Source of the DNA: Sipunculus nudus
Taxonomy: Eukaryota > Annelida > Sipuncula > Golfingiida > Sipunculidae
Direction of reading: 5' to 3'
Length of the DNA: 64,000 nucleotides
Assembly (NCBI GenBank): GCA_026874595.1
Contig: CM049306.1
Span: 50,604,019 to 50,668,018, forward strand
Numbering within the stretch: position 1 is the first letter of the stretch; every line of letters starts with the position of its first letter. Below the pieces are notes generated by a model. It did no database searches, was not told the DNA's origin, and worked only from the letters and a program-made list of their open reading frames with translations. The position numbers and the translations under genes are program-made. Below are positions 60,001-64,000 of this stretch, in pieces.

Positions 60001-63000
60001 GCACAAATCATAAAAACTGGACCAAGAATCTTTATTCTTGACACACAGGGAGACCCATGAAAAGTCTCCATGGAAACTTGAAATTAGGTCTCTGTTACCC
60101 ATATTCTTTAAGCTGTATGGGTCCAAAATACCCCCCCCCCCCCCCAGAATAATGGAAAATTTGATACAAAAACTGCAGTATTTCAATTACTACAACACAA
60201 ATGGTCATGATTTTCGGCATACATATTGATCATGAGCTGTTCCATCAGTTTCTGCAGACTGGGTGTGCCACCTCTATTTTTTTTTCAAATTTTTACGAAT
60301 TCTTTTCTTTTTTTTGAGACCTTTAAAGATGTGGTTATCTGTCAACAGGGTACAAATCGCAACAACTGGACCTAGAATCTTCATTCTTGTCATGCAAGGA
60401 GGCCCATGAAAGGTGCCTGTGGAAACTTGAAATTAGGTCTCTGTTACCCATATCCTTCAAGCTATAGGACTCCGAAGTATCCCTCAGAATAATGGACAAT
60501 TTGATACAAAAACTGAAGTATCTGAACAACTAATGCAGAGATCACCATGATTTTTTGCATGGATATTGACCATTAAGTGTTTTTATTAGTTTCTGCAGAC
60601 TGGTGGAGCCACCTGTATTTTTGTATCCGCCAAAACGAAGTTTTGCGGATACTATGTTTTTCACCGAGTTCCTCCGCCGCGGCGGCGTTCATTTCCAGAG
60701 GGCTCCTCGGAGACTAGTGGACCGATTTTTCCCAAACTTACACCTTTTATCGGGTCACATGTGAACTGGTGCCTAACCAATTTGCATTGACCTCTGACCT
60801 TTCCTCTCTATCCAGTGTCCATTTGTGGGTCTGTTTCCACTCACAAACCCTCATATCTCGGGAACCGTTTGACCGATCAGGAAATAAAATTGATACAAAT
60901 GTAGCCCTTGGATTGCTTTATAACATACACAAAAAATGGTGGCGCCACCTGTAACCATGTTTGCACAGTGTCCATCTGTTCATCTGCCTTGGGTTAAAAT
61001 CACTCATATCTCTGCAGTGAATTGACTAATTCACCTGAAATTCGTCATGTGTATACATCCAGGATAGCTTTCTTGATTTTATGACAGGTGGCGCCACCTA
61101 CGTTCACGTTCACGCTGATGACATCCAAGCTTAAATCTCGGGAACCGTTTGACCGATCAGGAAATAAAATTTATACAAATGTAGCCCTTTGATAGCTCTG
61201 TAACAAAAACAAAAAAATGGTGGCGCCACCTGTAACAATGTTTGCACAGCGTCTGTCTGTTGGTCTGCCGTGGCCTAAAATTACTCATTTCTCTGTAGTG
61301 GTTCGACATAACTGCCTAAAATTTTGCAGGTTTATACATCGTGGACAGCTTTCTTGATTTTATGACAGGTGGCGCCACCTACATTCTAGTTAACGCTGGA
61401 CACATCCAAGCTCATATCTCAGGAACCATTTGACCGATTGGGCCAAAATTGTGCATGTGTTTAGATCTCACATAGGTCTTTATCATACACAAAACTGGAG
61501 GGGTTACCTGCAAAGATTTTTGCACAGTGTTTGTCTGTTTGTCTGCCATGGGCAAAAATCACTCATATACATGTAGTGGTTTGACTTTTCTGCCTAAAAT
61601 TTTGCAGGTGTATACAACTTGGACAGCTTTCTGGATTTGTGGTAGGTGGCACAACCTACATACACATTTAGGCTGCAGACATCCATGCTAATATGCAACA
61701 TACCTCACTCTATTTCCCCTTGCCACTCAATCCATGCCTCACTATCCGATTTTGGCAGATACATGTAGTCACTTGTCGGTTACCCGTATTCTAGTTTTAA
61801 AAGTTTACACATTTTTCTCTATTTTTGAGATATATAAATACAGACTAAATCTTGGCCTGTTGGTTAATCTGTTTGATGCTTCAGTTGAATGGGTATATAC
61901 TACCATTCTGGTGATAAAATTTCCTTTTGCGAATCTCTTCCCAGTCAGCTGAGCGTCATGACCCATGGGTCACTTGTTTAGTTTAGAAAGCTGAAAGAAG
62001 TTGGCCAAAAATTGTAGCTTTTATTTATGTTTTTATGAGACCATGTCAGACCTTAGCTCTCCCCAGCCCCTCTTGAGTCACCTGTAGGTTGACCTTTCAT
62101 CAAATTATGCATGCTTGACGCGAGGCATATACTGGGGCAGCCAGGCAGCATATGGCCAGCCACAGTTGATCCAGGTGTCCAACCCAACTCATCTAGTAGT
62201 TTTAACTAACAACATAGCAATAAACAATAAATAATAAATTTTTATTGGTTTTTAATAACAAATTAAAGTCAAATAAAAAAGGAATTTGTTAGTTGATAAT
62301 AACAGGAAATTAACTTGCAGTTACTGATGATATAAGAATCTTGTATCGATTGATAGAATGTCACGTATTCCAAATAACACCATGCAGTCACCTATGGTAT
62401 TTTTCAGTTCAATTTTAATGATAAAAAAATAAATCATATTAATCATTACTAATCATTTGGGATCATATGAAGGAAATTAATGATAGACAAAGATGCAGTT
62501 GATAATATTAATCTAGATTCCTGCTGTGTCTAGTGTGTACATTGATGTGAAATTAGTCCAAAATGAATATGTTACATTTTTTTTTTAATATGAATAAAAG
62601 CCATAAAACCAGGTACTTATGATCATTATTCAAATGTGTGAATTTTGTATATTCTGGATTCTCAACATCATTGTTTGGTGAAACCTGAATAAATACCAGA
62701 CATGGTGCAAATACTTTGCAAATGTATTTGAATACGAATATGAATATGTACTCCATTATAAAATTTCTTGCATAAGAATGGGAATTCAGGTAAAAATGAA
62801 AGAATATGAATACCAGAGCAAATACATTCAAAATATATTCTTTGATATTATTTTAATAATCATTTCAGTTTTATTTTATTTTTAAAAATCATACGATTCT
62901 CTTATTATTTTTAATAAAAATTATATTTGAGACAATTCGTAATTATTTTTAATAAATAGTTAAACTCTTATATAATATGTTCTGCTTGTAAGTTATATGG

Positions 63001-63697
63001 CCAAGTCAAAATCTGTGTGACAATAGCACTCCATTTGTTAATAAAATAAATGAAATCAATGCTCTTCCCTGTCTCCAAAGATACTATCATAACCATACAT
63101 AAACTGAACACCCACAACTCATAATACAGCTTATATTTATTTACACACAAAACAAGCATGTGCCTCATTTCTAAACCTTATTTTTTTATAATTTATAACA
63201 GCTGAGCTGTGTGACCCATGGGTCCCTTGTTATTTGTTTTGCACAAGAAACATTACAACAGTTTCTTTAGAAGAGTGTTGAGATATTTTTAGATATATAA
63301 AATGTAGCCTTTTTTGGCTTCATCAAGACAATACGGTGCCTCATCATTTATTGATAAACCACAGGTATTTTGCTTCCTAGTGTGTTTTCTAAATAAAATA
63401 AATTACCGGAAGTTGTCATACAAATATTGATATTTAATTGTTAATCCATTTCTGATAATCAACATTGACAATTTTCCCAGTAATTACCCTTGCTCTACAG
63501 TTTCTATGTTTCTTCAGAATGTTTAGTTGACAACACTATTCCTTGTGAAACCTTATATTTTGACATATTTACTGCTTTCAGCATGTGGAGGTCTCCTGAA
63601 TGGCTATGCAAACACACTTAGATACCCCCATGAGGAGGGGCAGAGTGCTCCACATAACGTTGAATGTACATGGCAGATCAGAACAGCACCCACCAAG
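17923..63697 (+). CDS. CUBN: Cubilin, 5' part of gene (15 exons, partial at the right edge)
   Basis: Exons: 17923-17993, 28473-28602, 31882-31926, 33592-33690, 34132-34194, 43460-43498, 45797-45898, 46498-46601, 47056-47185, 48215-48383, 49398-49529, 49722-49814, 55444-55571, 56186-56372, 63582-63697. All introns are GT..AG and every junction keeps phase, giving 536 residues. Order: signal peptide (1-~22), conserved N-terminal segment (25-67), coiled-coil region (~68-152), eight EGF modules (~153-497), start of CUB1 (from Ser498-Cys499). Vertebrate cubilin has the same plan: eight EGFs then 27 CUBs. There it is the peripheral endocytic receptor that pairs with amnionless for uptake of vitamin B12-intrinsic factor and filtered proteins. 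The N-terminal segment forms the trimer that binds amnionless. The mollusc ligand is unknown. The rest of the gene lies beyond 64 kb. Confidence 0.93.
19004..19064. repeat. (TA)n microsatellite
   Basis: Uninterrupted TA run in intron 1. Confidence 0.95.
19399..19460. repeat. (TA)n microsatellite
   Basis: TA run in intron 1 preceded by a short GT run. Confidence 0.95.
19760..19960. repeat. Degenerate short tandem repeat (AGACACGTCTA / CTATAAACAC)
   Basis: AAACATTAGACACGTCTA, AAACACTATAGACGCGTCTA, AAACACTGGTGTC and AAACGCTAGACATGTC recur at roughly 50-60-bp intervals. The GACACGTC / GACGCGTC cores are near-palindromic. The unit boundaries are unclear. Confidence 0.5.
20114..20244. repeat. (TA)n microsatellite, interrupted
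   Basis: The longest TA tract in the window, with GTA, AATA and GATA interruptions. Confidence 0.95.
23679..25963 (+). mobile_element. HINE-like family A element(s), inserted in family B
   Basis: The 5' terminus TTTTTAGCTCAGCTGACTG begins the element. It is followed by a hairpin partner (AGTCATCTGAGCT), a GTCCGTCTGTCC microsatellite, and about six ~337-bp tandem units. Units carry GACCTAGAATCTT, CCTTGGAAACC, AGGTCTCTGTTACCCATA, AGCTATGGGGC, TACCCCCCAGAATA, TTGATCATG and CTGCAGACTGGTGGCGCC. A second 5' terminus at 25686 starts a ~280-bp minimal copy that keeps both ends and no full tandem unit. The 3' end is CAGTCAGCTGAGC..GGGTCACTTGTTTT. Termini share the inverted 13-mer GCTCAGCTGACTG. Confidence 0.7.
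25686..25963 (+). mobile_element. Minimal family A copy with both termini
   Basis: The 5' block (AGCTCAGCTGACTGAAAGTC, then the TGTCCGTC tract and the first GGACCTAGAA) is joined to the 3' block (TTGGCCTGTTGGTTAATCTG through GGTCACTTGTT). It lacks the tandem core. It shows what the family's ends are and that the core is dispensable. It could instead be the 3' part of the preceding element with a duplicated 5' block. Confidence 0.6.
28473..28602 (+). CDS. CUBN: Cubilin exon 2: conserved N-terminal segment
   Basis: Encodes residues 24-67, including [14 protein letters not shown] and [17 protein letters not shown]. It aligns by eye with the vertebrate cubilin segment just after the propeptide that makes the beta-helix contact with amnionless. 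The strongest single piece of evidence that this is cubilin and not another EGF/CUB protein. Acceptor TTTTTCAG, donor GTAAGAG; ends in phase 0. Confidence 0.9.
28836..30572 (+). mobile_element. HINE-like family B element
   Basis: The 5' end TTTTAGCTCTGCTGAC..GAACTGAGCT is followed by TCCATCTGTCTGTCC microsatellite text, then the family B body (GGCACGTTTTGAAACC, CCAAAATTTGGCATA, TTCCTTTGAGAAATTAA, CACACTTCAGGACTGCC). The 3' end is AGTGACCCATGGGTCCCTTG at 30551-30570. A (TA)n run (30167-30222) and a C-run lie inside it. Sense to the gene. Confidence 0.7.
30167..30222. repeat. (TA)n microsatellite
   Basis: TA run inside the family B element in intron 2. Confidence 0.95.
31882..31926 (+). CDS. 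CUBN: Cubilin exon 3
   Basis: A 45-nt phase 0-0 exon encoding [15 protein letters not shown] (residues 68-82). It leads into the coiled-coil region. Acceptor TTTTCCAG, donor GTGAGAA. Its small size would be missed by open-frame searches. Confidence 0.8.
32275..32728 (+). mobile_element. Degraded HINE-like remnant (family B type)
   Basis: Starts near TTTTTAGCTCATATCGCC and ends CAGCTGAGCGACGTGACCC followed by CAGTCCCTTGTTTT. The 3' end is clear; the 5' end and body are degraded. Confidence 0.45.
33349..33390. repeat. 19-bp near-perfect hairpin in intron 3
   Basis: GGGTAAAACATGGGTAAAA (33349-33367) pairs with TTTTACCCAGGTTTTACCC (33372-33390) with one mismatch around a 4-nt loop. GGGTAAA / TTTACCC words continue to about 33420. 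It may be the core of a small MITE. Confidence 0.75.
33592..33690 (+). CDS. CUBN: Cubilin exon 4: coiled coil
   Basis: Encodes residues 83-115, phase 0-0. The segment from [10 protein letters not shown] through [14 protein letters not shown] has regular hydrophobic spacing typical of a trimeric or dimeric coiled coil. In vertebrate cubilin this region holds the trimer together. Acceptor GTTTCAG, donor GTAAGG. Confidence 0.88.
34132..34194 (+). CDS. CUBN: Cubilin exon 5
   Basis: A 63-nt phase 0-0 exon, residues 116-136: a Pro-rich linker (ATAAPPPQN) followed by a basic stretch (RLRRLKNR) that begins the second coiled-coil helix completed by exon 6. Acceptor TTATCAG, donor GTAAGA. Confidence 0.85.
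34255..34277. repeat. (TA)n microsatellite
   Basis: Short TA run abutting the left end of the foldback-like element. Confidence 0.9.
34279..36619. mobile_element. Foldback-like element with ~220-bp terminal inverted repeats
   Basis: The left arm (34279 to about 34495) and right arm (about 36385-36619) are inverted copies of each other. Outermost blocks are TGTCACAGTGGAGATTACAA on the left and TTGTAATCTCTACTATGACA on the right. Arms share AATTCCACTAGGTGAGATCA, GGGATCTCCCC, TGGCTTGAGCCCAGT and GGAGAAATTAAAATTCCACT, and contain sub-repeats of GAGATCACAATTGGGATC. Flanks are TATATA on both sides. The interior is AT-rich without a transposase and holds a nested MITE (35403-36249). Confidence 0.7.
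35403..36249. mobile_element. hAT-like MITE nested in the foldback element
   Basis: Ends are TAGTGTTGGGACGATA and GGTAACCGTCCCAACCCTA, short inverted repeats. Just inside both ends are ATATCGTGATA / TATCGCGATA palindromic words (ATACCGTGATATCGCGATA on the left, CGTGGTATCGCGATAAT on the right). No exact target duplication is visible and no intact frame. The class is inferred from the GTTGGGACGG-type end. Confidence 0.55.
37184..37359 (-). repeat. 3' LTR of the Gypsy element (176 bp)
   Basis: Read on the minus strand it starts TGTCATGGACTC and ends CATCACATAACA, the TG..CA ends of an LTR. It is immediately preceded by the purine tract GACAAGGGGGA (complement of 37360-37370), which primes plus-strand synthesis. 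The length is close to the ~177-bp LTRs I recall for the bivalve Steamer element, but sequence identity to Steamer is not claimed. Confidence 0.7.
37490..38927 (-). pseudogene. Gypsy integrase relic
   Basis: The first frame (38927-38226) has an HHCC zinc finger: HYGHLG is intact, but the first Cys of the CxxC pair is Phe (EFAVCQ). Catalytic core motifs WEVVGTDMF (Asp) and ISDNGPHF (Asp) are present. A stop follows directly after the second Asp region (38226), with a further stop next to the Glu region (SNGFVE, near 38143). The C-terminal domain ([12 protein letters not shown]) lies in a shifted frame, 37906-37490. Confidence 0.8.
38937..40298 (-). pseudogene. Gypsy reverse transcriptase / RNase H relic
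   Basis: Two open parts in one frame are separated by a stop near 39957. Motifs: [31 protein letters not shown] (motif A Asp), [21 protein letters not shown] (catalytic Asp pair, IADD variant), FLGLVTFF, then RNase [17 protein letters not shown] and ITDHKPL. The second part ends in a stop at 38937 just before the integrase linker TLSRLP. Catalytic residues are retained, so stop codons rather than active-site loss kill it. Confidence 0.88.
40352..40735 (-). pseudogene. Gypsy aspartic protease relic
   Basis: [11 protein letters not shown] carries the catalytic DTGA and AVLGLPSC the ALGL-like flap partner expected near the end of retropepsins. The open frame is separated from gag and RT frames by stops. 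Confidence 0.8.
40747..41590 (-). pseudogene. Gypsy gag relic with defective zinc knuckle
   Basis: The main frame (41590-40979) shows a capsid-like alpha-helical region with [15 protein letters not shown]. It ends in a zinc knuckle whose first Cys is Ser ([14 protein letters not shown], expected CxxCx4Hx4C). A second frame (41088-40747) continues the low-complexity tail. A leader with a GGTGACGATA word near 41661-41672 may hold the primer-binding site. Confidence 0.7.
43460..43498 (+). CDS. CUBN: Cubilin exon 6: coiled coil (39 nt)
   Basis: Encodes [13 protein letters not shown] (residues 137-149). Together with exon 5 and the start of exon 7 it makes a clean heptad series (Leu, Val, Leu, Val, Leu, Leu at 3/4 spacing). 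Phase 0-0; acceptor GTCAACAG, donor GTAAGT. A micro-exon invisible to open-frame searches. Confidence 0.82.
43813..44969 (+). mobile_element. Helitron-like element, non-autonomous
   Basis: It starts TC (43813) after an A and ends CTAG (44966-44969) before a T. Eight nt before CTAG stands a 6-bp hairpin TGGCAC-AAGCA-GTGCCA (44941-44957). These are the three canonical Helitron features. The 5' end folds as CCAGAC-ATA-GTCTGG and shares GTCTGG..GATACTATGG with the 3' end. The body has ~335-bp internal repetition with GAGAGTGACCTTGACCTTGA words and two copies of the GGTGGCGCCACC-type palindrome (44132-44143, 44458-44469). No Rep/helicase coding. Lies in intron 6. Confidence 0.72.
45797..45898 (+). 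CDS. CUBN: Cubilin exon 7: EGF1
   Basis: Residues 150-183. [14 protein letters not shown] opens the first EGF module and CRCPPTYT continues it; its last Cys is in exon 8 (GTFC). Phase 0-0; acceptor TTTCTAG, donor GTATGC. Confidence 0.9.
46498..46601 (+). CDS. CUBN: Cubilin exon 8: end of EGF1, most of EGF2
   Basis: Residues 184-218. GTFC closes EGF1. The DDDVNEC start gives EGF2 a calcium-binding signature, with GCQNGATC following. Ends in phase 2 (AG|C). The donor GTGCTT is weak apart from GT, but the phase match to exon 9 is exact. Confidence 0.88.
47056..47185 (+). CDS. CUBN: Cubilin exon 9: end of EGF2, start of EGF3
   Basis: Residues 218-261. [12 protein letters not shown] closes EGF2. 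[17 protein letters not shown].. begins EGF3, matching the vertebrate pattern with KYDDC and CVHGIC. Acceptor TTTCAG, donor GTGAGG; ends in phase 0. Confidence 0.9.
47330..47780 (+). repeat. Dispersed repeat, copy 2
   Basis: Collinear with 655-1150 in the same orientation: GAGGTCAAG, CATAACACAATTG-like, ATTTTTCCACAAAAAA, GAGCACTGT, TTTTCAGGGAAGAATAA, TTTACCTAACC. Class unknown. Confidence 0.65.
47995..48057. repeat. (TA)n microsatellite
   Basis: TA run in intron 9, about 160 bp before exon 10. Confidence 0.95.
48215..48383 (+). CDS. CUBN: Cubilin exon 10: end of EGF3, EGF4
   Basis: Residues 262-318. [14 protein letters not shown] closes EGF3. NTDKNEC is a calcium-binding EGF start, with [18 protein letters not shown] following as in vertebrate EGF4. 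Ends in phase 1; donor GTAAGAA. Confidence 0.92.
48384..49397 (+). other. Cubilin intron 10
   Basis: AT-rich, with a short C-run followed by an A-run near 49160-49185. Nothing else recognised. Confidence 0.5.
49398..49529 (+). CDS. CUBN: Cubilin exon 11: end of EGF4, EGF5
   Basis: Residues 318-362. YQGNGFTC closes EGF4. [20 protein letters not shown] is a calcium-binding EGF almost identical in layout to vertebrate cubilin EGF5. A symmetric 1-1 phase exon of 132 nt; donor GTGATT. Confidence 0.93.
49722..49814 (+). CDS. CUBN: Cubilin exon 12: end of EGF5, start of EGF6
   Basis: Residues 362-393. YNGDGQSC closes EGF5 and [15 protein letters not shown] opens EGF6, which lacks the calcium-binding acidic start, as in vertebrates. 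Phase 1-1; donor GTGAGC. Confidence 0.92.
50587..54471 (+). mobile_element. HINE-like family A element, long form with Helitron-like insert
   Basis: 5' terminus TTTTTAGCTCAGCTGACTG, GTCCGTCTGTCC microsatellite, about seven ~337-bp tandem units, a Helitron-like insert (52964-54288), then the common 3' block and CAGTCAGCTGAGC..GGGTCACTTGTT. Palindromes at 50930, 51267 and 51604 are exactly 337 bp apart. Sense to the gene. Confidence 0.72.
52964..54288 (+). mobile_element. Helitron-like element inside family A
   Basis: The 5' hairpin begins CCCGCCAAAACAAAGTTTTG (TC changed to CC) after an A. It ends at CTAA (54285-54288) before a T, preceded by GTAGTC..GGCTAC that can pair. The inside consists of ~285-bp units with CATATCTCGGGAACCGTTTG, GCCTAAAATTTTGCA and GACAGGTGGCGCCACCT. 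It is the sister of 60626-61794 and sits at the same place within its host element. Confidence 0.6.
55444..55571 (+). CDS. CUBN: Cubilin exon 13: end of EGF6, start of EGF7
   Basis: Residues 393-435. [18 protein letters not shown] closes EGF6, closely matching the vertebrate [24 protein letters not shown] opens EGF7. Ends in phase 0; donor GTATGA. Confidence 0.92.
56186..56372 (+). CDS. CUBN: Cubilin exon 14: end of EGF7, EGF8
   Basis: Residues 436-498. [15 protein letters not shown] closes EGF7. [16 protein letters not shown] is a calcium-binding EGF8 ending GQNCQTPQQ. The acceptor is TTAAG rather than CAG. Donor GTAAGT; ends in phase 1 (T|CA, Ser498). Confidence 0.92.
57484..58817 (+). mobile_element. 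HINE-like family B element, 3' side interrupted by family A
   Basis: The 5' end GCTCAGCTGACTTTAAGTC..ATCTGAGCTATAGTC is followed by TCCATTGTCCATCCATCTG and the B body (GCACTTTTTGAAACC, CAAAATTTGACATA, TTCCTTTGAGAAATTAG, GACTGCCTAATATCAAAACC). It breaks off at ATAAGGATTTTAG where a family A terminus begins. Its own 3' end may be the one at 63200-63232, which is uncertain. Confidence 0.6.
58818..61979 (+). mobile_element. HINE-like family A element, long form with Helitron-like insert
   Basis: The 5' terminus at 58818 runs through the TGTCCGTC tract and then joins directly to GGTGGCGCCACC at 58904, so most of the first unit is missing. Further ~337-bp units follow (palindromes at 59241 and 59577). 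Next comes a Helitron-like insert (60626-61794) and the standard 3' end GGGTCACTTGTT. Same compound structure as 50587-54471. Confidence 0.72.
60626..61794 (+). mobile_element. Helitron-like element inside family A (TC...CTAG intact)
   Basis: Starts TCCGCC (60626) after an A with the hairpin GCCAAAAC-GAA-GTTTTGC and ends CTAG (61791-61794) before a T. Internal units of 281 bp carry two palindromes each: 60938, 61087, 61219 and 61368, spaced 149, 132 and 149. The host text on both sides (CCACCTGTATTTTTGTA and TTTTAAAAGTTTACAC) resembles the uninterrupted family A site (CCACCTGTATTTTTTCGAT). No coding capacity. Confidence 0.65.
63200..63232 (+). repeat. Isolated HINE-like 3' terminus (family B type)
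   Basis: CAGCTGAGCTGTGTGACCCA followed by TGGGTCCCTTGTT. The matching body to the left is not recognisable beyond AT-rich text. Confidence 0.6.
63582..63697 (+). CDS. CUBN: Cubilin exon 15: start of CUB1
   Basis: Residues 498-536. [17 protein letters not shown] then [13 protein letters not shown] is the first half of a CUB domain, with the opening Cys, the Tyr/Pro-rich strand and the C-W pair (CTWQI). Donor GTAAAC at 63698, phase 0; the next exon lies beyond the window. Confidence 0.92.
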
Positions 63698-63947
63698 GTA
63701 AACACCATTACCAGGGGTTGAAATTACGCCTTTCCACCTGTCTCAGACAGGCAAGCACATACATGGAAAGGAAATTTTCATCAGTTTTATACCAATCTGT
63801 TGGAAAGGTGAACACCTTTAGGTAATCCACATTATTAGCTGATTATAAATATAAGTAATAACAAACATGAAACAAAAACAAAATGTATTACAGTACTGGT
63901 GTTCCACTGACTCCCTATATTTCCTATTAAAATGGTCTATAATTGTA

Positions 63948-64000
63948 TCCCCAGACAAAGTCGGGATACTATTGTTAAAGCACGGTTGCACCACCTGCAG
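63948..64000 (+). mobile_element. 5' end of another Helitron-like element (cut by window edge)
   Basis: TCCCCAGACAAAGTCGGGAT after an A, followed by ACTATTG..GCACGGTTGCACC, matches the 5' end of the element at 43813 (TCGCCAGACATAGTCTGGAG..GCACGGTTGCGCC). The rest is outside the window. Confidence 0.6.

Larger units (their letters stand above)
56373..63581 (+). other. Cubilin intron 14 (7.2 kb)
   Basis: 56373-57485 shows no recognised feature. A family B 5' end starts at about 57484 and is followed by the long family A copy (58818-61979). 61980-63199 is AT-rich; the family B-type 3' end at 63200-63232 closes the region. Confidence 0.55.

Noticed and set aside
23681-60529. Many 60-93-residue minus-strand frames sharing words such as [12 protein letters not shown] and NEDSRSS
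   Set aside because: They arise because each family A tandem unit happens to be open on the minus strand; the plus strand is equally open. They lack a shared start or length, and substitutions show no codon pattern. They are shadows of repeats, not a gene family.
62325-62360. CTGATGA word as a second hammerhead ribozyme
   Set aside because: No GAAA partner with a plausible stem II follows, and no stem I can be formed.
1-64000. tRNA, rRNA, CRISPR and operon-type signals
   Set aside because: No cloverleaf with A and B boxes, no rRNA core words and no spacer-repeat array were seen. The GT..AG introns show that this is a eukaryotic nuclear sequence.

Overview
The window is a piece of an animal nuclear genome, most likely a bivalve mollusc. 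It is AT-rich and intron-rich, with GT..AG introns, many (TA)n microsatellites and poly-C/G runs. The dispersed repeats beginning AGCTCAGCTGACTG and followed by TGTCCGTC tracts are of a kind I associate with bivalve assemblies. That species-level statement is inference from memory. No prokaryotic gene, CRISPR array, tRNA or rRNA was found.

Layout. (1) 1-17.8 kb is a repeat-rich intergenic region with one intact gene at 2301-3764. It encodes a type II membrane nucleotide-diphospho-sugar transferase-like protein in one coding exon. The region also holds a 455-bp MITE with an 8-bp target duplication, a ~280-bp tandem repeat, a decayed Penelope-like retroelement (reverse transcriptase plus GIY-YIG endonuclease) followed by a hammerhead ribozyme, two foldback-like elements built from inverted 14-16-bp minisatellite arrays, and a BED zinc-finger remnant of a hAT-like transposase. 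(2) From 17,923 to the right edge lies the 5' part of one large gene on the + strand, which I reconstruct as 15 in-phase exons. They encode a signal peptide, the cubilin N-terminal region with a coiled coil, exactly eight EGF modules and the start of the first CUB domain (536 residues so far). This is a cubilin (CUBN) orthologue. The remaining CUB domains must lie beyond the window.

(3) The cubilin introns are packed with nested mobile DNA. Two related families, called A and B here, have the termini AGCTCAGCTGACTG and GACCCATGGGTC..CTTGTT. Their architecture resembles non-autonomous Helentrons (HINEs). They carry ~337-bp internal tandem units and lie in the same orientation as the gene in all eight 3' ends seen. 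Inside or near them are Helitron-like elements (A|TC...CTAG|T with a 3' hairpin) and a dead Ty3/Gypsy retrotransposon on the minus strand. A foldback element in intron 5 is itself interrupted by a hAT-like MITE.

The most unusual signal is a 12-bp palindrome, GGTGGCGCCACC. It recurs at fixed spacing in several otherwise different repeat families and decays mainly at its central CpG.
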